Below, piece after piece: positions 1 to 9,153 of a stretch of 64,000 nucleotides of DNA (positions within the stretch are counted from its first letter, which is position 1; every line of letters starts with the position of its first letter). Position numbers and translations under genes: made by a program. Under the pieces are notes generated by a model. The model was not told where the DNA came from. It saw nothing but the letters and a program-made list of their open reading frames with translations, and did no database searches. The stretch is from Actinopolyspora biskrensis (GTDB lineage: Bacteria; Actinomycetota; Actinomycetes; Mycobacteriales; Pseudonocardiaceae), in contig NZ_JACBYW010000005.1 in the NCBI RefSeq assembly GCF_013408175.1, forward strand, positions 1-64,000, given 5' to 3'.

Positions 1-1
1 G

Positions 2-82
2 GAAACCCGCGACGACATGCACCAAGCCCTCCTCCAACTCGCCCACTGCATGATCCTCGCCCGCAAACACCCCGCATTCTGA
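2..82 (+). CDS. C-terminal end of a transposase (partial, 5' end outside window)
   Basis: An open frame enters from the left edge and stops at the TGA at 80-82, giving 26 visible residues. The tail ARDDMHQALL-like pattern (seen here as RDDMHQALLQLAHCMILARK) resembles the last helix of IS5-type DDE transposases. Only the last few per cent of the protein is visible, so the family is tentative. It converges with the IclR gene, with only nine bases between the stop codons. The alternative is any other helical C-terminus. Confidence 0.4.
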   Translation, partial: ETRDDMHQALLQLAHCMILARKHPAF

Positions 83-91
83 AAGCACCCC

Positions 92-928
92 TTAGGCAAA
101 ATCGTGAGGCTCGCCGGGGCGCCCGCCGATGCGGCTGGTGAGCTCGTCGGCGGTGACGCGCACCAGCCGCGCCAGCTCCGGCCAGGTGCGCCCGCACGAT
201 TCCGGGGGCTGCCCGTCGTCCTCCGAACCGGCGCCGACCTCCGCGCAGTGGTGCCGCATGGTCACGCTGATCGCGGCCGCGGGGCGACCGCCGTGGTCGA
301 AGGCCGCGCAGGCCACCGAGGCGAACCCCTCGGTGATCTCGCCGTCCTCCACCGCCCACCCCCTGCGCCGCTCGCGGCTCAGCAGCCGCCGCAGCCCTGG
401 CAGGTCCCGCGGCCCCCGCTCGGTGCGCAGCACGAAGGCATCCGCCCTGGGGAACAGCGCGCGAACCTGCACCCGCGGCAGGTGCGCCAGCATCGCCCTG
501 CCCGAGGCGGCCAGCTGCGCGGGCAGCCGCACCCCCACGTCGGTCACCAGGGTCTGCGGCTGCGCGGGCCGCTCCTTGACCAGGTAGAGCAGCTCGTTGC
601 CGTGCAGCACGCCCAGGTGCGCGTTGTGCCCCACCCGGTCCACCAGCCCCCGCAGCAGCGGCCCGGCCAGCCGCTCCAGCGGCTCGTGCCGCAGGTACGC
701 CGAACCGAGCTCGAAGGTGGCCACGCCCAACCCGTAGCGGCGCTCCTCCGGCAGGTGCGTCACGAAACCGGCGTCGACCAGCTCCGACAGCAGGTGGTAC
801 GTCGTCGAGCGCGGCAGCTCCAGCTCCCGCGCGATCACCGCGGCCGAGACCGGTCCCGGGCGGGCGGCCAGCACCCGCAACACCGCCAGCCCGCGCCGCA
901 GCGCCGGCACGTCACTGCTCGATCCCAT
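92..928 (-). CDS. IclR-family transcriptional regulator, probable hut operon regulator
   Basis: A 278-residue protein with an N-terminal winged helix-turn-helix at about residues 8-65 (RSTTYHLLSELVDAGFV recognition region) and a C-terminal IclR effector domain. I chose the ATG at 928 (MGSSSDVP) over the ATG at 973 because GGGAG lies six bases upstream and IclR proteins normally start just before this helix. It is divergent from hutH with about 95 bp between them, so it is the obvious candidate regulator of histidine degradation. Effector ligand and sign of control cannot be read from sequence. A TGTC...GACA arrangement at 953-970 in the gap could be an operator, but the dyad is imperfect. Confidence 0.85.
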   Translation of the reverse strand: MGSSSDVPALRRGLAVLRVLAARPGPVSAAVIARELELPRSTTYHLLSELVDAGFVTHLPEERRYGLGVATFELGSAYLRHEPLERLAGPLLRGLVDRVGHNAHLGVLHGNELLYLVKERPAQPQTLVTDVGVRLPAQLAASGRAMLAHLPRVQVRALFPRADAFVLRTERGPRDLPGLRRLLSRERRRGWAVEDGEITEGFASVACAAFDHGGRPAAAISVTMRHHCAEVGAGSEDDGQPPESCGRTWPELARLVRVTADELTSRIGGRPGEPHDFA

Positions 929-1023
929 CGCGACTCCCGGAGCGGGAACACCTGTCTGAAATCCCGGACACAATCACGCTATCCCGGCTTTCCGATCCGC
1001 CGCGCTCAGGGTGGGATGGGCGT

Positions 1024-2604
1024 ATGCAGCACAACGCCGAACACGCGGACAACGAGCCAGCGGAGATCGGTCCGGAGCCCCTCACGTTCGAGGACGTGCT
1101 CGCGGTCGCACGTGGCCACGCCCGGGTGCGGCTTTCCGAGCGGGCCGAGCAGGGCATCGGCGACACCAGGAAGCACATCGACACGCTCGCCGCGGCGGAA
1201 CAACCCACCTACGGGGTCTCCACCGGGTTCGGCGCGCTGGCCGTGCGCCACATCCCCCCGGAACGCCGCGCCGCGCTGCAGGCCTCCTTCGTGCGCTCCC
1301 ACGCGGCGGGCACCGGTGACCCGGTCGAGCCCGAGGTGGTGCGCGCGCTGATGCTGCTGCGGCTGCACACCATCGCCACCGGGCACACCGGTGTGCGGCC
1401 GGGGACCGCCCACGCGCTGGCCGCGCTGCTCAACTCCGGGCTGGTCCCCGTGGTCCACGAGTACGGCTCGCTGGGCTGCTCCGGCGACCTCGCCCCGCTG
1501 GCCGCGGTGGCGCTGGCCCTGACCGGGGAGGGTGAGGTCTTCGACGCCGCCGGGTACCGCAGGCCCGCCTCCGAGGCGCTGCCCGCGGCGGGAATCCGGC
1601 CGGTCACGCTGGCCGAGAAGGAAGGCCTCGCGCTGACCAACGGCACCGACGGGATGCTCGGCATGCTGGTGCTGGCGCTGCACGACCTGTCCGAGCTCGT
1701 CGACGTCGCCGACATCACCGCGGCGATGAGCGTCGAGGCCCTGATGGGAACCGACCGCGCCTTCGCGGCCGACCTCCAGAGGCTGCGTCCCCACCCGGGG
1801 CAGGCGCACTCGGCGCGCCGGATGCGCGAGCTGCTGGCGAACTCGCCGATCGTGGCCAGCCACCGCGGCCCCGACTGCACCCGCGTGCAGGACGCCTACT
1901 CGATGCGCTGCTCACCGCAGGTGCACGGATCAGCGCGGGACACGATCGCCCACGCGGGCACCGTCGCCGAACGCGAACTCGCCTCGGCCATCGACAACCC
2001 GGTGGTGCTGGACGACGGGCGCGTGGAGTCCAACGGCAACTTCCACGGCGCCCCGCTGGCCCACGCGCTCGACTTCCTGGCCGTGCCGCTGGCCGACGTC
2101 GCGAGCATCGCCGAACGCCGCACCGACCGGATGCTCGACGTGGCCCGCTCCCACGGGCTCCCGGCCTTCCTGGCCGACGACCCCGGGGTGGACTCCGGCT
2201 ACATGATCGCGCACTACACGCAGGCTGGGGTGCTCACCGAGCTCAAGCGCTCGGCCGCGCCCGCCTCGGTCGACTCGGTGCCGACCAGCGCGATGCAGGA
2301 GGACCACGTGTCCATGGGCTGGTCGGCGGCGCGCAAGCTGCGCTCGGCCGTGATCGGGCTGCGCAGGGTACTGGCGATCGAGCTGCTCACCGCGGCGCGG
2401 GCCCTGGACCTGCGCGCCCCGCTGCGGCCCGCCCCGGCCACCGGGGCCGTCCGCGACCTGCTGCGCACCGGGGTCGACGGGCCCGGACCGGACCGGCACG
2501 TGGCCCCCGAGATCGAAGCCGCCGAACAGCTCGTCGCCTCCGGTGCGGTCCGCCGGGCCGCGGCCGGGCACGTCGACCCCGCAGCCGAGGGAGGACACCA
2601 GTGA
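1024..2604 (+). CDS. hutH: Histidine ammonia-lyase
   Basis: First enzyme of histidine degradation: L-histidine to trans-urocanate plus ammonia, cytosolic. The 526-residue length fits the family. YGVSTGFG (residues 63-70) supplies the active-site tyrosine. [13 protein letters not shown] (about 148-160) holds the tripeptide that cyclises to the MIO electrophile. Here the tripeptide is Cys-Ser-Gly rather than the usual Ala-Ser-Gly, a variant I recall from actinomycete histidases. EDHVSMGW near the C-terminal third is also typical. The ATG at 1024 has a weak purine-rich site (GGTGGGATGG) before it. The stop overlaps the hutU start as GTGA, so the two are translationally coupled. Confidence 0.96.
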   Translation: MQHNAEHADNEPAEIGPEPLTFEDVLAVARGHARVRLSERAEQGIGDTRKHIDTLAAAEQPTYGVSTGFGALAVRHIPPERRAALQASFVRSHAAGTGDPVEPEVVRALMLLRLHTIATGHTGVRPGTAHALAALLNSGLVPVVHEYGSLGCSGDLAPLAAVALALTGEGEVFDAAGYRRPASEALPAAGIRPVTLAEKEGLALTNGTDGMLGMLVLALHDLSELVDVADITAAMSVEALMGTDRAFAADLQRLRPHPGQAHSARRMRELLANSPIVASHRGPDCTRVQDAYSMRCSPQVHGSARDTIAHAGTVAERELASAIDNPVVLDDGRVESNGNFHGAPLAHALDFLAVPLADVASIAERRTDRMLDVARSHGLPAFLADDPGVDSGYMIAHYTQAGVLTELKRSAAPASVDSVPTSAMQEDHVSMGWSAARKLRSAVIGLRRVLAIELLTAARALDLRAPLRPAPATGAVRDLLRTGVDGPGPDRHVAPEIEAAEQLVASGAVRRAAAGHVDPAAEGGHQ

Positions 2605-4253
2605 TCACCGGACCCCGAACCGTGCGCGCCCAGCGCGGCACCGAGCTCACCGCCCGCGGCTGGAGCACCGAGGCCCCGCTGCGGATGCTGCGCAACAACC
2701 TCGACCCCGAGGTGGCCGAACGCCCCGATGACCTGGTGGTCTACGGCGGCACCGGCAAGGCCGCCAGGGACTGGGCCAGCTACGACGCGATCGTGCGCGA
2801 GCTGACCAACCTCGGCGCGGAGGAGACGCTGCTGGTGCAGTCCGGCAAACCGGTCGGCGTGCTCAGCACCCACGAGTGGGCCCCGCGCGTGCTCATCGCC
2901 AACGCCAACCTGGTCGGCGACTGGTCAAACTGGAACGAGTTCCGGAGGCTGGACGAGCTCGGGCTGACCATGTACGGCCAGATGACGGCCGGTTCCTGGA
3001 TCTACATCGGAACCCAGGGGATCCTGCAGGGGACCTACGAGACCTTCGGGGCCGTGGCGGCCGAGCGCTTCGGCGGGTCGCTGGCGGGAACCCTCACCGT
3101 CACCGCGGGGCTGGGCGGCATGGGCGGGGCGCAGCCCCTGGCCGTGACCATGAACGAGGGGGTGGCGCTGGTCGTCGAGTGCGACGCCGACCGGGCCCAC
3201 CGCAGGGTGCGGCACGGTTACCTGGACGAGATCGCCGACGACCTCGCCGACGCCGTGGCCCGCGCCGAGAAGGCCAAGCGGGACCGCAGGCCCTACTCGG
3301 TCGCGGTGATCGGCAACGCGGCCGAGGTGCTGCCCGAGCTGCTGCGGCGCGAGGTCGAGGTGGACGTGGTCACCGACCAGACCTCGGCCCACGACCCGCT
3401 GTCCTACCTGCCGCTGGGGGTTTCCACGGAGGAGTGGGCGGAGCGGGCCGCGCGCGACCCCGAGGGGTTCACCGCCAGGGCGCGGGAGTCGATGGCCGCG
3501 CACGTCGAGGCGATGGTCGGCTTCCAGGACGCGGGTGCCGAGGTCTTCGACTACGGGAACTCGCTGCGCGGTGAGGCGCGGACGGCAGGCTACGAGCGGG
3601 CGTTCGACTACCCGGGGTTCGTGCCCGCCTATCTCAGGCCGCAGTTCTGCGCGGGCAGGGGACCGTTCCGCTGGGCCGCGCTGTCCGGCGACCCTGCCGA
3701 CATCGCGGCCACCGACCGGGCGATCCTGGAGCTGTTCGGCGAGGACGAGCACCTGGCCCGCTGGATCAGGATGGCCGGGGAGCGGGTCTCCTTCCAGGGG
3801 CTTCCCGCGCGGATCTGCTGGCTGGGCCAGGGGCAGCGCGAACGGGCCGGGCAGCGCTTCAACGAGATGGTCGCCTCCGGGGAGCTGAAGGCCCCGGTGG
3901 TGCTCGGCAGGGACCACCTGGACACCGGATCGGTGGCCTCGCCGTACCGGGAGACCGAGAGCATGGCCGACGGCTCGGACGCGATCGCGGACTGGCCGCT
4001 GCTGAACGCGTTGGTCAACACCGCCTCCGGGGCAACGTGGGTCTCCGTGCACAACGGCGGAGGCGTCGGGATCGGACGCTCGTTGCACGCGGGGCAGGTC
4101 ACCGTGGCCGACGGGACCGAGCTGGCCGCGCGCAAGCTCGGCCGGGTACTGACCAACGATCCCGGCGCCGGGGTGCTGCGCCACGTCGACGCGGGATACG
4201 AGCAGGCGCGGGACACGGCCCACCGGCACGGCCTGCGGGTACCGACCGAGTGA
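2601..4253 (+). CDS. hutU: Urocanate hydratase
   Basis: Converts urocanate to 4-imidazolone-5-propionate using tightly bound NAD+. The 550-residue length is standard. Visible family signatures are [11 protein letters not shown] (residues 48-58), [20 protein letters not shown] (about 125-144, substrate region) and [20 protein letters not shown] (about 167-186, NAD+ region). The GTG start at 2601 overlaps the hutH stop and is preceded by GAGGGAGG. It is the second gene of the hut operon. A 132-bp gap follows before the next gene. Confidence 0.97.
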   Translation: MITGPRTVRAQRGTELTARGWSTEAPLRMLRNNLDPEVAERPDDLVVYGGTGKAARDWASYDAIVRELTNLGAEETLLVQSGKPVGVLSTHEWAPRVLIANANLVGDWSNWNEFRRLDELGLTMYGQMTAGSWIYIGTQGILQGTYETFGAVAAERFGGSLAGTLTVTAGLGGMGGAQPLAVTMNEGVALVVECDADRAHRRVRHGYLDEIADDLADAVARAEKAKRDRRPYSVAVIGNAAEVLPELLRREVEVDVVTDQTSAHDPLSYLPLGVSTEEWAERAARDPEGFTARARESMAAHVEAMVGFQDAGAEVFDYGNSLRGEARTAGYERAFDYPGFVPAYLRPQFCAGRGPFRWAALSGDPADIAATDRAILELFGEDEHLARWIRMAGERVSFQGLPARICWLGQGQRERAGQRFNEMVASGELKAPVVLGRDHLDTGSVASPYRETESMADGSDAIADWPLLNALVNTASGATWVSVHNGGGVGIGRSLHAGQVTVADGTELAARKLGRVLTNDPGAGVLRHVDAGYEQARDTAHRHGLRVPTE

Positions 4254-4385
4254 GACGAGCGTGCGCGTCGGCGAGCGGCGTGGTGTTTTCGGTGCTCCCG
4301 GAGTCGGAAGCACCACGCGGCCGGCCGCGGGCGCTCCGGCGCCGAACCGAGTCGTCGAACACCCACTCCAGAACGGAGGTAGCAG

Positions 4386-5585
4386 GTGGTCACACCGAAC
4401 GAGCTGCTCGCCGAGATCGACGGGATCGGGAGGGACCGGACCCGGGGCGGCTACTCGCGACACGTCTTCGACCACGCCGAGCTCGAGCTCAGGGAGTGGT
4501 TCACCGCGCAGGCCTCGGCGCGCGGGCTGACGGTGCTTCCCGACGGGAACGGCAACCTCTGGGCCTGGTGGTCCGACCCCGGGGACGACGCCGTGGTGAC
4601 CGGAAGCCACCTGGACTCCGTCCCGGGAGGAGGGCGGTTCGACGGCCCGCTGGGCGTGGTCAGCGCACTGTCCGCGGTGGACCGGCTGCGGGCCGAGGGG
4701 TTCCGCCCGAGCAGGCCGCTCGCCGTGGTCGTCTTCGCCGAGGAGGAGGGCGGGCGGTTCGGCGTTCCCTGCCTGGGCTCGCGGCTGGCCAGCGGTTCCA
4801 CCGCCCCGGAGACGGCGCTGGGGCTGCGTGACGAGTCGGGCACCACCTTCGCCGAGGCGATGAGCGCGGCCGGGATGGATCCGCGGCTGGCCGGGCCGGA
4901 CCCGGCCAACCTGGGACGGGTGGGTCGTTTCGTGGAGCTGCACGTCGAACAGGGGCGCGGCCTGATCGACCGGGGCAGCGCCGTGGGGGTGGCTTCGACG
5001 ATCCTGGCCCACGGGCGGTGGCGGTTCCGCTTCACGGGGCAGGGAAACCACGCGGGGGCCACCCCCATGGGCGACCGCGCGGACCCGATGCTGCCCGCGG
5101 CCGGACTGGTACCGGAGGCGCGTTCGGCGGCGCTGCGGTTCGACGACGCCAGAGCCACGGTGGGGCGGCTGCGGCCGAACCCCGGTGGGACGAACGTGAT
5201 CGCCGAGTCGGTGGACGTGTGGCTGGACGCCAGGGCGCACCGGGACGCCGACACCAGGGCGCTGGTCGACGAGCTGTCCGGGCGGGCGGAGGAACTGGCC
5301 GCGCAGGAGGGCTGCTCGGTGCGGGTGTCCGAGGAGTCCTACGCGGACGGCGTGTCCTTCGACTCCGGGGTGCGCGACGAGCTCACCGCGCTGCTGGGAG
5401 CTCCCGCGCTGCCCACCGGGGCCGGACACGACGCGGGGGTGCTGTCCGCGCGCACACCGGCGGGCATGCTGTTCGTGCGCAACCCCACCGGGATCAGCCA
5501 CGCTCCGCAGGAGCACGCCGAGCAGGACGACTGCACCGCAGGCGCCGAGGCGTTGACCGAGGTGTTGCGGCGGTGGAGCCGATGA
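4386..5585 (+). CDS. M20-family amidohydrolase (allantoate/N-carbamoyl-amino-acid hydrolase type) in the hut operon
   Basis: A 399-residue di-zinc peptidase-M20-type hydrolase. Metal ligands fit the family: GSHLDS (His75), GGRFDG (Asp86), AEEEGGRFG (Glu120-121), HVEQG (His186) and GISHAPQE (His372). Sequence alone points to allantoate amidohydrolase or N-carbamoyl-L-amino-acid hydrolase. Position between hutU and hutF, with an ATGA overlap into hutF, points instead to histidine degradation. I recall an equivalent gene in Streptomyces hut clusters. HutF yields N-formyl-L-glutamate and no HutG is present, so this may act as the deformylase; that is inference. The GTG start at 4386 has GGAGGTA upstream. 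Confidence 0.85.
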   Translation: MVTPNELLAEIDGIGRDRTRGGYSRHVFDHAELELREWFTAQASARGLTVLPDGNGNLWAWWSDPGDDAVVTGSHLDSVPGGGRFDGPLGVVSALSAVDRLRAEGFRPSRPLAVVVFAEEEGGRFGVPCLGSRLASGSTAPETALGLRDESGTTFAEAMSAAGMDPRLAGPDPANLGRVGRFVELHVEQGRGLIDRGSAVGVASTILAHGRWRFRFTGQGNHAGATPMGDRADPMLPAAGLVPEARSAALRFDDARATVGRLRPNPGGTNVIAESVDVWLDARAHRDADTRALVDELSGRAEELAAQEGCSVRVSEESYADGVSFDSGVRDELTALLGAPALPTGAGHDAGVLSARTPAGMLFVRNPTGISHAPQEHAEQDDCTAGAEALTEVLRRWSR

Positions 5586-6934
5586 CCGGGAAGGGGCAGC
5601 CGGAGCCGATGACCTACTGGTGCGAATGGGCCTGGCTCGCGGACGGGCCCGCGGCGAACGTGCTCGTCGAGACCGACGGCGGGCGGATCACCGGGGTCAC
5701 CGCGGACGCGGGCGCGTGCCCGCCGCGGGCGCGGCGATTGAACGGGCTGACGCTGCCCGGATTGTCCAATGTGCACTCGCACGCCTTCCACCGGGCGCTG
5801 CGGGGGCGCACCGCCGATCAGCGGGGGACCTTCTGGACCTGGCGGGACCGGATGTACCGCGTCGCGGAGCGGCTGGATCCGGACAGCTACTACCGGTTGG
5901 CCCGCGGGGTGTACGCGGAGATGGCGCTGGCCGGGATCACCGCGGTCGGCGAGTTCCACTACCTGCACCACGCACCGGGCGGGGGCGCTTACGACGACCC
6001 CAACGCGATGTCGGCCGCGCTGGTGCGGGCGGCCTCCGAGGCGGGTATCCGGATCACCCTGCTGGATACCTGCTACCTGAGCAGCGGTTTCGGTCCGCCC
6101 GTCGAGGGGGTGCAGGCCAGGTTCTCCGACGGGACGGTCGAGTCCTGGGCGGAGCGGGTGGAGGATTTCGAACCCGATCACGACGGGGTGCTCGTCGGGA
6201 CGGCGCTGCACTCGGTGCGCGCGGTGCCGCGAGCGGCGATGCCGACGGTGCGGGACTTCGCCCACACGCGGGGAGTGCCGCTGCACCTGCACCTGTCCGA
6301 GCAGCGCGCCGAGAACGACGCCTGCCTGGCCGTCACGGGGCGCACCCCGACGCAGCTGCTCGACGAGGAGGGGCTGCTGCGTGCGGGAACCACCGCCGTG
6401 CACGCCACGCACCCGGCTCCCGCCGACGTGGCGCGGCTGGGCCGCAGCGGGACCGGTGTGTGCCTGTGCCCGACCACGGAGTCGGACCTGGCCGACGGGA
6501 TCGGACCGGCCGACGAGCTGGCGGTGGCGGGGTGCGCGCTCTCGCTGGGCAGCGACGGGCACTCGGTGATCGACCCGTTCGAGGAGGCCAGGGCCGTGGA
6601 GTCCACCATGCGGCTGCGCAGCGAGGTGCGGGGGCACTTCTCCACCGGGGAGCTGACCTCCATGGCGACCTCGGCCGGGCACCGCGCGCTCGGCTGGCCG
6701 GACGCGGGGCACATCGAGCTCGGGGGCCGTGCGGACCTGGTCACGCTGTCCCTGGACAGCGCGCGGTTCGCCGGGGTGCCGCTCTCCTCGGCGGTGCTGG
6801 CCGCCGGTTCCGCGGACGTCCGGGAGGTCGTGGTGGACGGAGTTCCCGTGGTGCGGGACGGTGCGCACCTCCGGGTGTCCGATGCGGCCGGCGAGCTGAG
6901 CGCGAGCATCGGGGACCTGCTCGAAGCGCCGTGA
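5582..6934 (+). CDS. hutF: Formimidoylglutamate deiminase
   Basis: Hydrolyses N-formimino-L-glutamate to N-formyl-L-glutamate and ammonia, the HutF branch of histidine degradation. It is a 450-residue amidohydrolase-superfamily protein. HSHAFHRALRG (residues 65-75) gives the first metal histidines, HLHLSEQ (middle) a further one, and SDGHSVIDPFEEAR the late aspartate and substrate-binding region. The ATG at 5582 overlaps the previous stop as ATGA. A second in-frame Met ten codons on (MTYWCEW) is a possible shorter start. Confidence 0.93.
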   Translation: MTGKGQPEPMTYWCEWAWLADGPAANVLVETDGGRITGVTADAGACPPRARRLNGLTLPGLSNVHSHAFHRALRGRTADQRGTFWTWRDRMYRVAERLDPDSYYRLARGVYAEMALAGITAVGEFHYLHHAPGGGAYDDPNAMSAALVRAASEAGIRITLLDTCYLSSGFGPPVEGVQARFSDGTVESWAERVEDFEPDHDGVLVGTALHSVRAVPRAAMPTVRDFAHTRGVPLHLHLSEQRAENDACLAVTGRTPTQLLDEEGLLRAGTTAVHATHPAPADVARLGRSGTGVCLCPTTESDLADGIGPADELAVAGCALSLGSDGHSVIDPFEEARAVESTMRLRSEVRGHFSTGELTSMATSAGHRALGWPDAGHIELGGRADLVTLSLDSARFAGVPLSSAVLAAGSADVREVVVDGVPVVRDGAHLRVSDAAGELSASIGDLLEAP

Positions 6935-7020
6935 GCACGAACAACTTCCTGGAGCGGCTCCGGAGTGACAGTTTCGCGCGATACGTTCGACAGTGGTGGG
7001 AAAGGACGGAGCAGGGAGCA

Positions 7021-8184
7021 GTGCCAACAGCCACTATTATCACCGGGATTTCCGAGCTCACCACCAACGACGCCGAGCTCGGCCGACTCGCCGACGCGGC
7101 GCTGGTGTTCGAGGGGCAGCGGATCAGCTGGGTCGGCCCCGCGCGGGAGGCCCCGGCCGCCGATCACCGGGTCGACCTGGAGGGCCGAGCCGTGCTGCCG
7201 GGCTGGGTGGACAGCCACACCCACCTGGTGTTCGCGGGCGACCGGACGTCCGAGTTCACGGCGCGCATGGCCGGGCGACCTTACACGGCCGGGGGCATAG
7301 CCGAGACCGTGCGCGCAACCCGGGCCGCGGACGACGCGGAGCTCGCGGCCAACCTCCGCGCGCACATCGCAGAGGCGGCCGCGCAGGGGACCACCTGCGT
7401 GGAGACCAAGACCGGATACGGGCTGACCGTCGAGGACGAGCTCCGCGCGGCCCGCATCGCCGCGAACGAGGCCGACGAGGTGACCTATCTCGGGGCCCAC
7501 CTGGTCCCACCGGAACGCGAGGCCGAGGACTACCTGGAGACGGTTCGCGGGCCGATGCTCGACGCCGTCGCCCCGCACGTTTCCTGGTGCGACGTGTTCT
7601 GCGAGCGCGGGGCCTTCGACGCGGAGCAGTCCCGGCGGGTGCTGCTCGCCGCGCGCGAGCGGGGGCTCGGGCTGCGGGTGCACGGCAACCAGCTCGAGCG
7701 GGGGCCGGGGGTCGAGCTGGCCGTCGAGCTGGGAGCGGCCAGCGTGGACCACTGCACCCATCTCGGCGAGGCCGACATCGCCGCGCTCGCGGGCTCCGGC
7801 ACCGTGGCGACCCTGCTGCCCGCCTGCGATCTGTCCACGCGCCAGCCGTTGCCGCCCGCGCGGGAGCTGCTGGACGCGGGAGCGACCGTGGCGCTGGCCA
7901 GCAACTGCAACCCGGGCTCCTCCTACACCTCGTCCATGGCGTTCTGCGTGACCACGGCCGTGCTGCAGCTGCGGATGACCGTGGACGAGGCCGTCCGGGC
8001 GGCGACGCGTGGCGGTGCCGAGGCGCTGGGCAGGGACAGCGGCGACGGGGCCGTGGGGGTGCTGCGCCCCGGAGCCAGGGCGGACGCGCAGGCGCTCGAC
8101 GCTCCCAGCGCGGCGTGGCTGGCCTACCGTCCCGGGGTGCCGCTGACCCACCGGGTGTGGCGGGCCGGGCGGCCGGTGCGCTGA
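7021..8184 (+). CDS. hutI: Imidazolonepropionase
   Basis: Hydrolyses 4-imidazolone-5-propionate to N-formimino-L-glutamate, the step between HutU and HutF. The protein is 387 residues, as expected. DSHTHLVFAGDR (residues 64-75) carries metal His66 and His68; HGNQLE and VDHCTHLGEADI supply later ligands; SNCNPGSSYTSSM is a family signature. I chose the GTG at 7021 (MPTATIITGI) because the family begins just before this strand and GGAG lies upstream. An in-frame GTG at 6931 overlapping the hutF stop would add 30 residues (STNNFLERL...) unlike the family. Last gene of the hut operon. Confidence 0.94.
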   Translation: MPTATIITGISELTTNDAELGRLADAALVFEGQRISWVGPAREAPAADHRVDLEGRAVLPGWVDSHTHLVFAGDRTSEFTARMAGRPYTAGGIAETVRATRAADDAELAANLRAHIAEAAAQGTTCVETKTGYGLTVEDELRAARIAANEADEVTYLGAHLVPPEREAEDYLETVRGPMLDAVAPHVSWCDVFCERGAFDAEQSRRVLLAARERGLGLRVHGNQLERGPGVELAVELGAASVDHCTHLGEADIAALAGSGTVATLLPACDLSTRQPLPPARELLDAGATVALASNCNPGSSYTSSMAFCVTTAVLQLRMTVDEAVRAATRGGAEALGRDSGDGAVGVLRPGARADAQALDAPSAAWLAYRPGVPLTHRVWRAGRPVR

Positions 8185-8429
8185 GGGCGCCGGCGGGATC
8201 GCCGAGCCGACGCCGCCGCGCCGGGGACACCACCGAACGGTGACCGGGAACGCGCTCCGTAAAACGCTGCTGGTGCGGACGTATGGGAGTGCGGCTGGCT
8301 GTTTAACGCCATCGAGTGGTTGATGCCGAACGTGCTGCACGCCGGCTTCGGACTCGGGGAGGATGACTCCCGGCCGTGTGGATCCGACATTTCGGATGGG
8401 CACAACGACAGCGTCGAGAGGACAGCACG

Positions 8430-8825
8430 ATGTCCCTGCACCCACGGAACCCGGCGGCATCCTTTCTGGCCGCGGCCGGTTTGCTGGTCACGGCGATTCC
8501 GGCCCAAGCCGCGGTGTCTCCGGCCAACGCGGAAGCGGCTCCGCAGGGAAGGGTCTGTATCAACAACTTCTCCCCGGCGAGGGCGTGCTTCATGAGCCAT
8601 GGGGACCACATCGTGGTGTGGGACGAGGAAAAGGACGGTTCGACCCCCCTGGTCCGGTGGGACACCGATTACTTCCGGTCAGGTGAGTGCGAGTTCGACG
8701 GCAGGAACAACCCGACGGACTGCGACTACAACATGAAGGAGGGAAGGAGGATCACTTTCCGGATACTGCTGCACGACGGAAGTGAGATCGTTGAAAGCGG
8801 CCCCAGCCGCAGTGCCAGGATTTGA
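8430..8825 (+). CDS. Small secreted protein of unknown function
   Basis: A 131-residue protein with a clear Sec signal peptide: short basic start, hydrophobic stretch AASFLAAAGLLVTAIPAQAA, likely cut near residue 28. The mature part is small and polar, with Cys pairs (RVCINNFSPARACF, GECEF, TDCDY) that could form disulphides, and a strand-rich look (HIVVWDEE). GAGAGGA lies upstream of the ATG at 8430. I recognise no domain. It stands alone between the hut operon and a repeat-rich gap. Confidence 0.7.
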   Translation: MSLHPRNPAASFLAAAGLLVTAIPAQAAVSPANAEAAPQGRVCINNFSPARACFMSHGDHIVVWDEEKDGSTPLVRWDTDYFRSGECEFDGRNNPTDCDYNMKEGRRITFRILLHDGSEIVESGPSRSARI

Positions 8826-8855
8826 TCCACGGGAAAGGCCCGGGTGCGCTCGGAA

Positions 8856-9115
8856 GCCCCGACGTCGTGCAGACCGCTGCCCGATGTCGGGCCTCCCGGA
8901 GCGGGAGCCCGCGAGAGGTTCCGCCACGAAACCGCCTACACCAGCCGAGCCCCCGCGAAAGCCTGCCGCTCCAACGCAGGCGCTCTGAGCCTGCGCAGTC
9001 GGCACTGCCGCGGGTTCTCGGTCGAGCGCTCGGCGAGGACGGTCCCGACGTTGTGTAGGTCGCTACCCGATGTCGGGGCACCCGCAGCCGGGCGCCGACC
9101 GAGGTTCCGCCGAGT
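8856..9115. repeat. Intergenic GC-rich repeat, copy 1 (two units)
   Basis: The gap between the secreted-protein gene and the aldehyde dehydrogenase holds two related units. One begins CCCCGACGTCGTGCAG near 8870, the other TCCCGACGTTGTGTAG near 9045. Each continues as CCGATGTCGGG and ends in GAGGTTCCGCC. Between them lie GCCGCTCCAACGCAGGCGCT and GCCGCGGGTTCTCGG, which recur at other gaps in this window. No gene is convincing here. Confidence 0.75.
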
Positions 9116-9153
9116 GACCACCCGAGCAGACCGAGTCCTCGGGACCCAGTTCC

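Noticed and set aside
2925-5516. An 863-codon minus-strand frame across hutU and the M20 gene
   Set aside because: It is antisense to two well-supported enzymes and has low-complexity composition without any family pattern.
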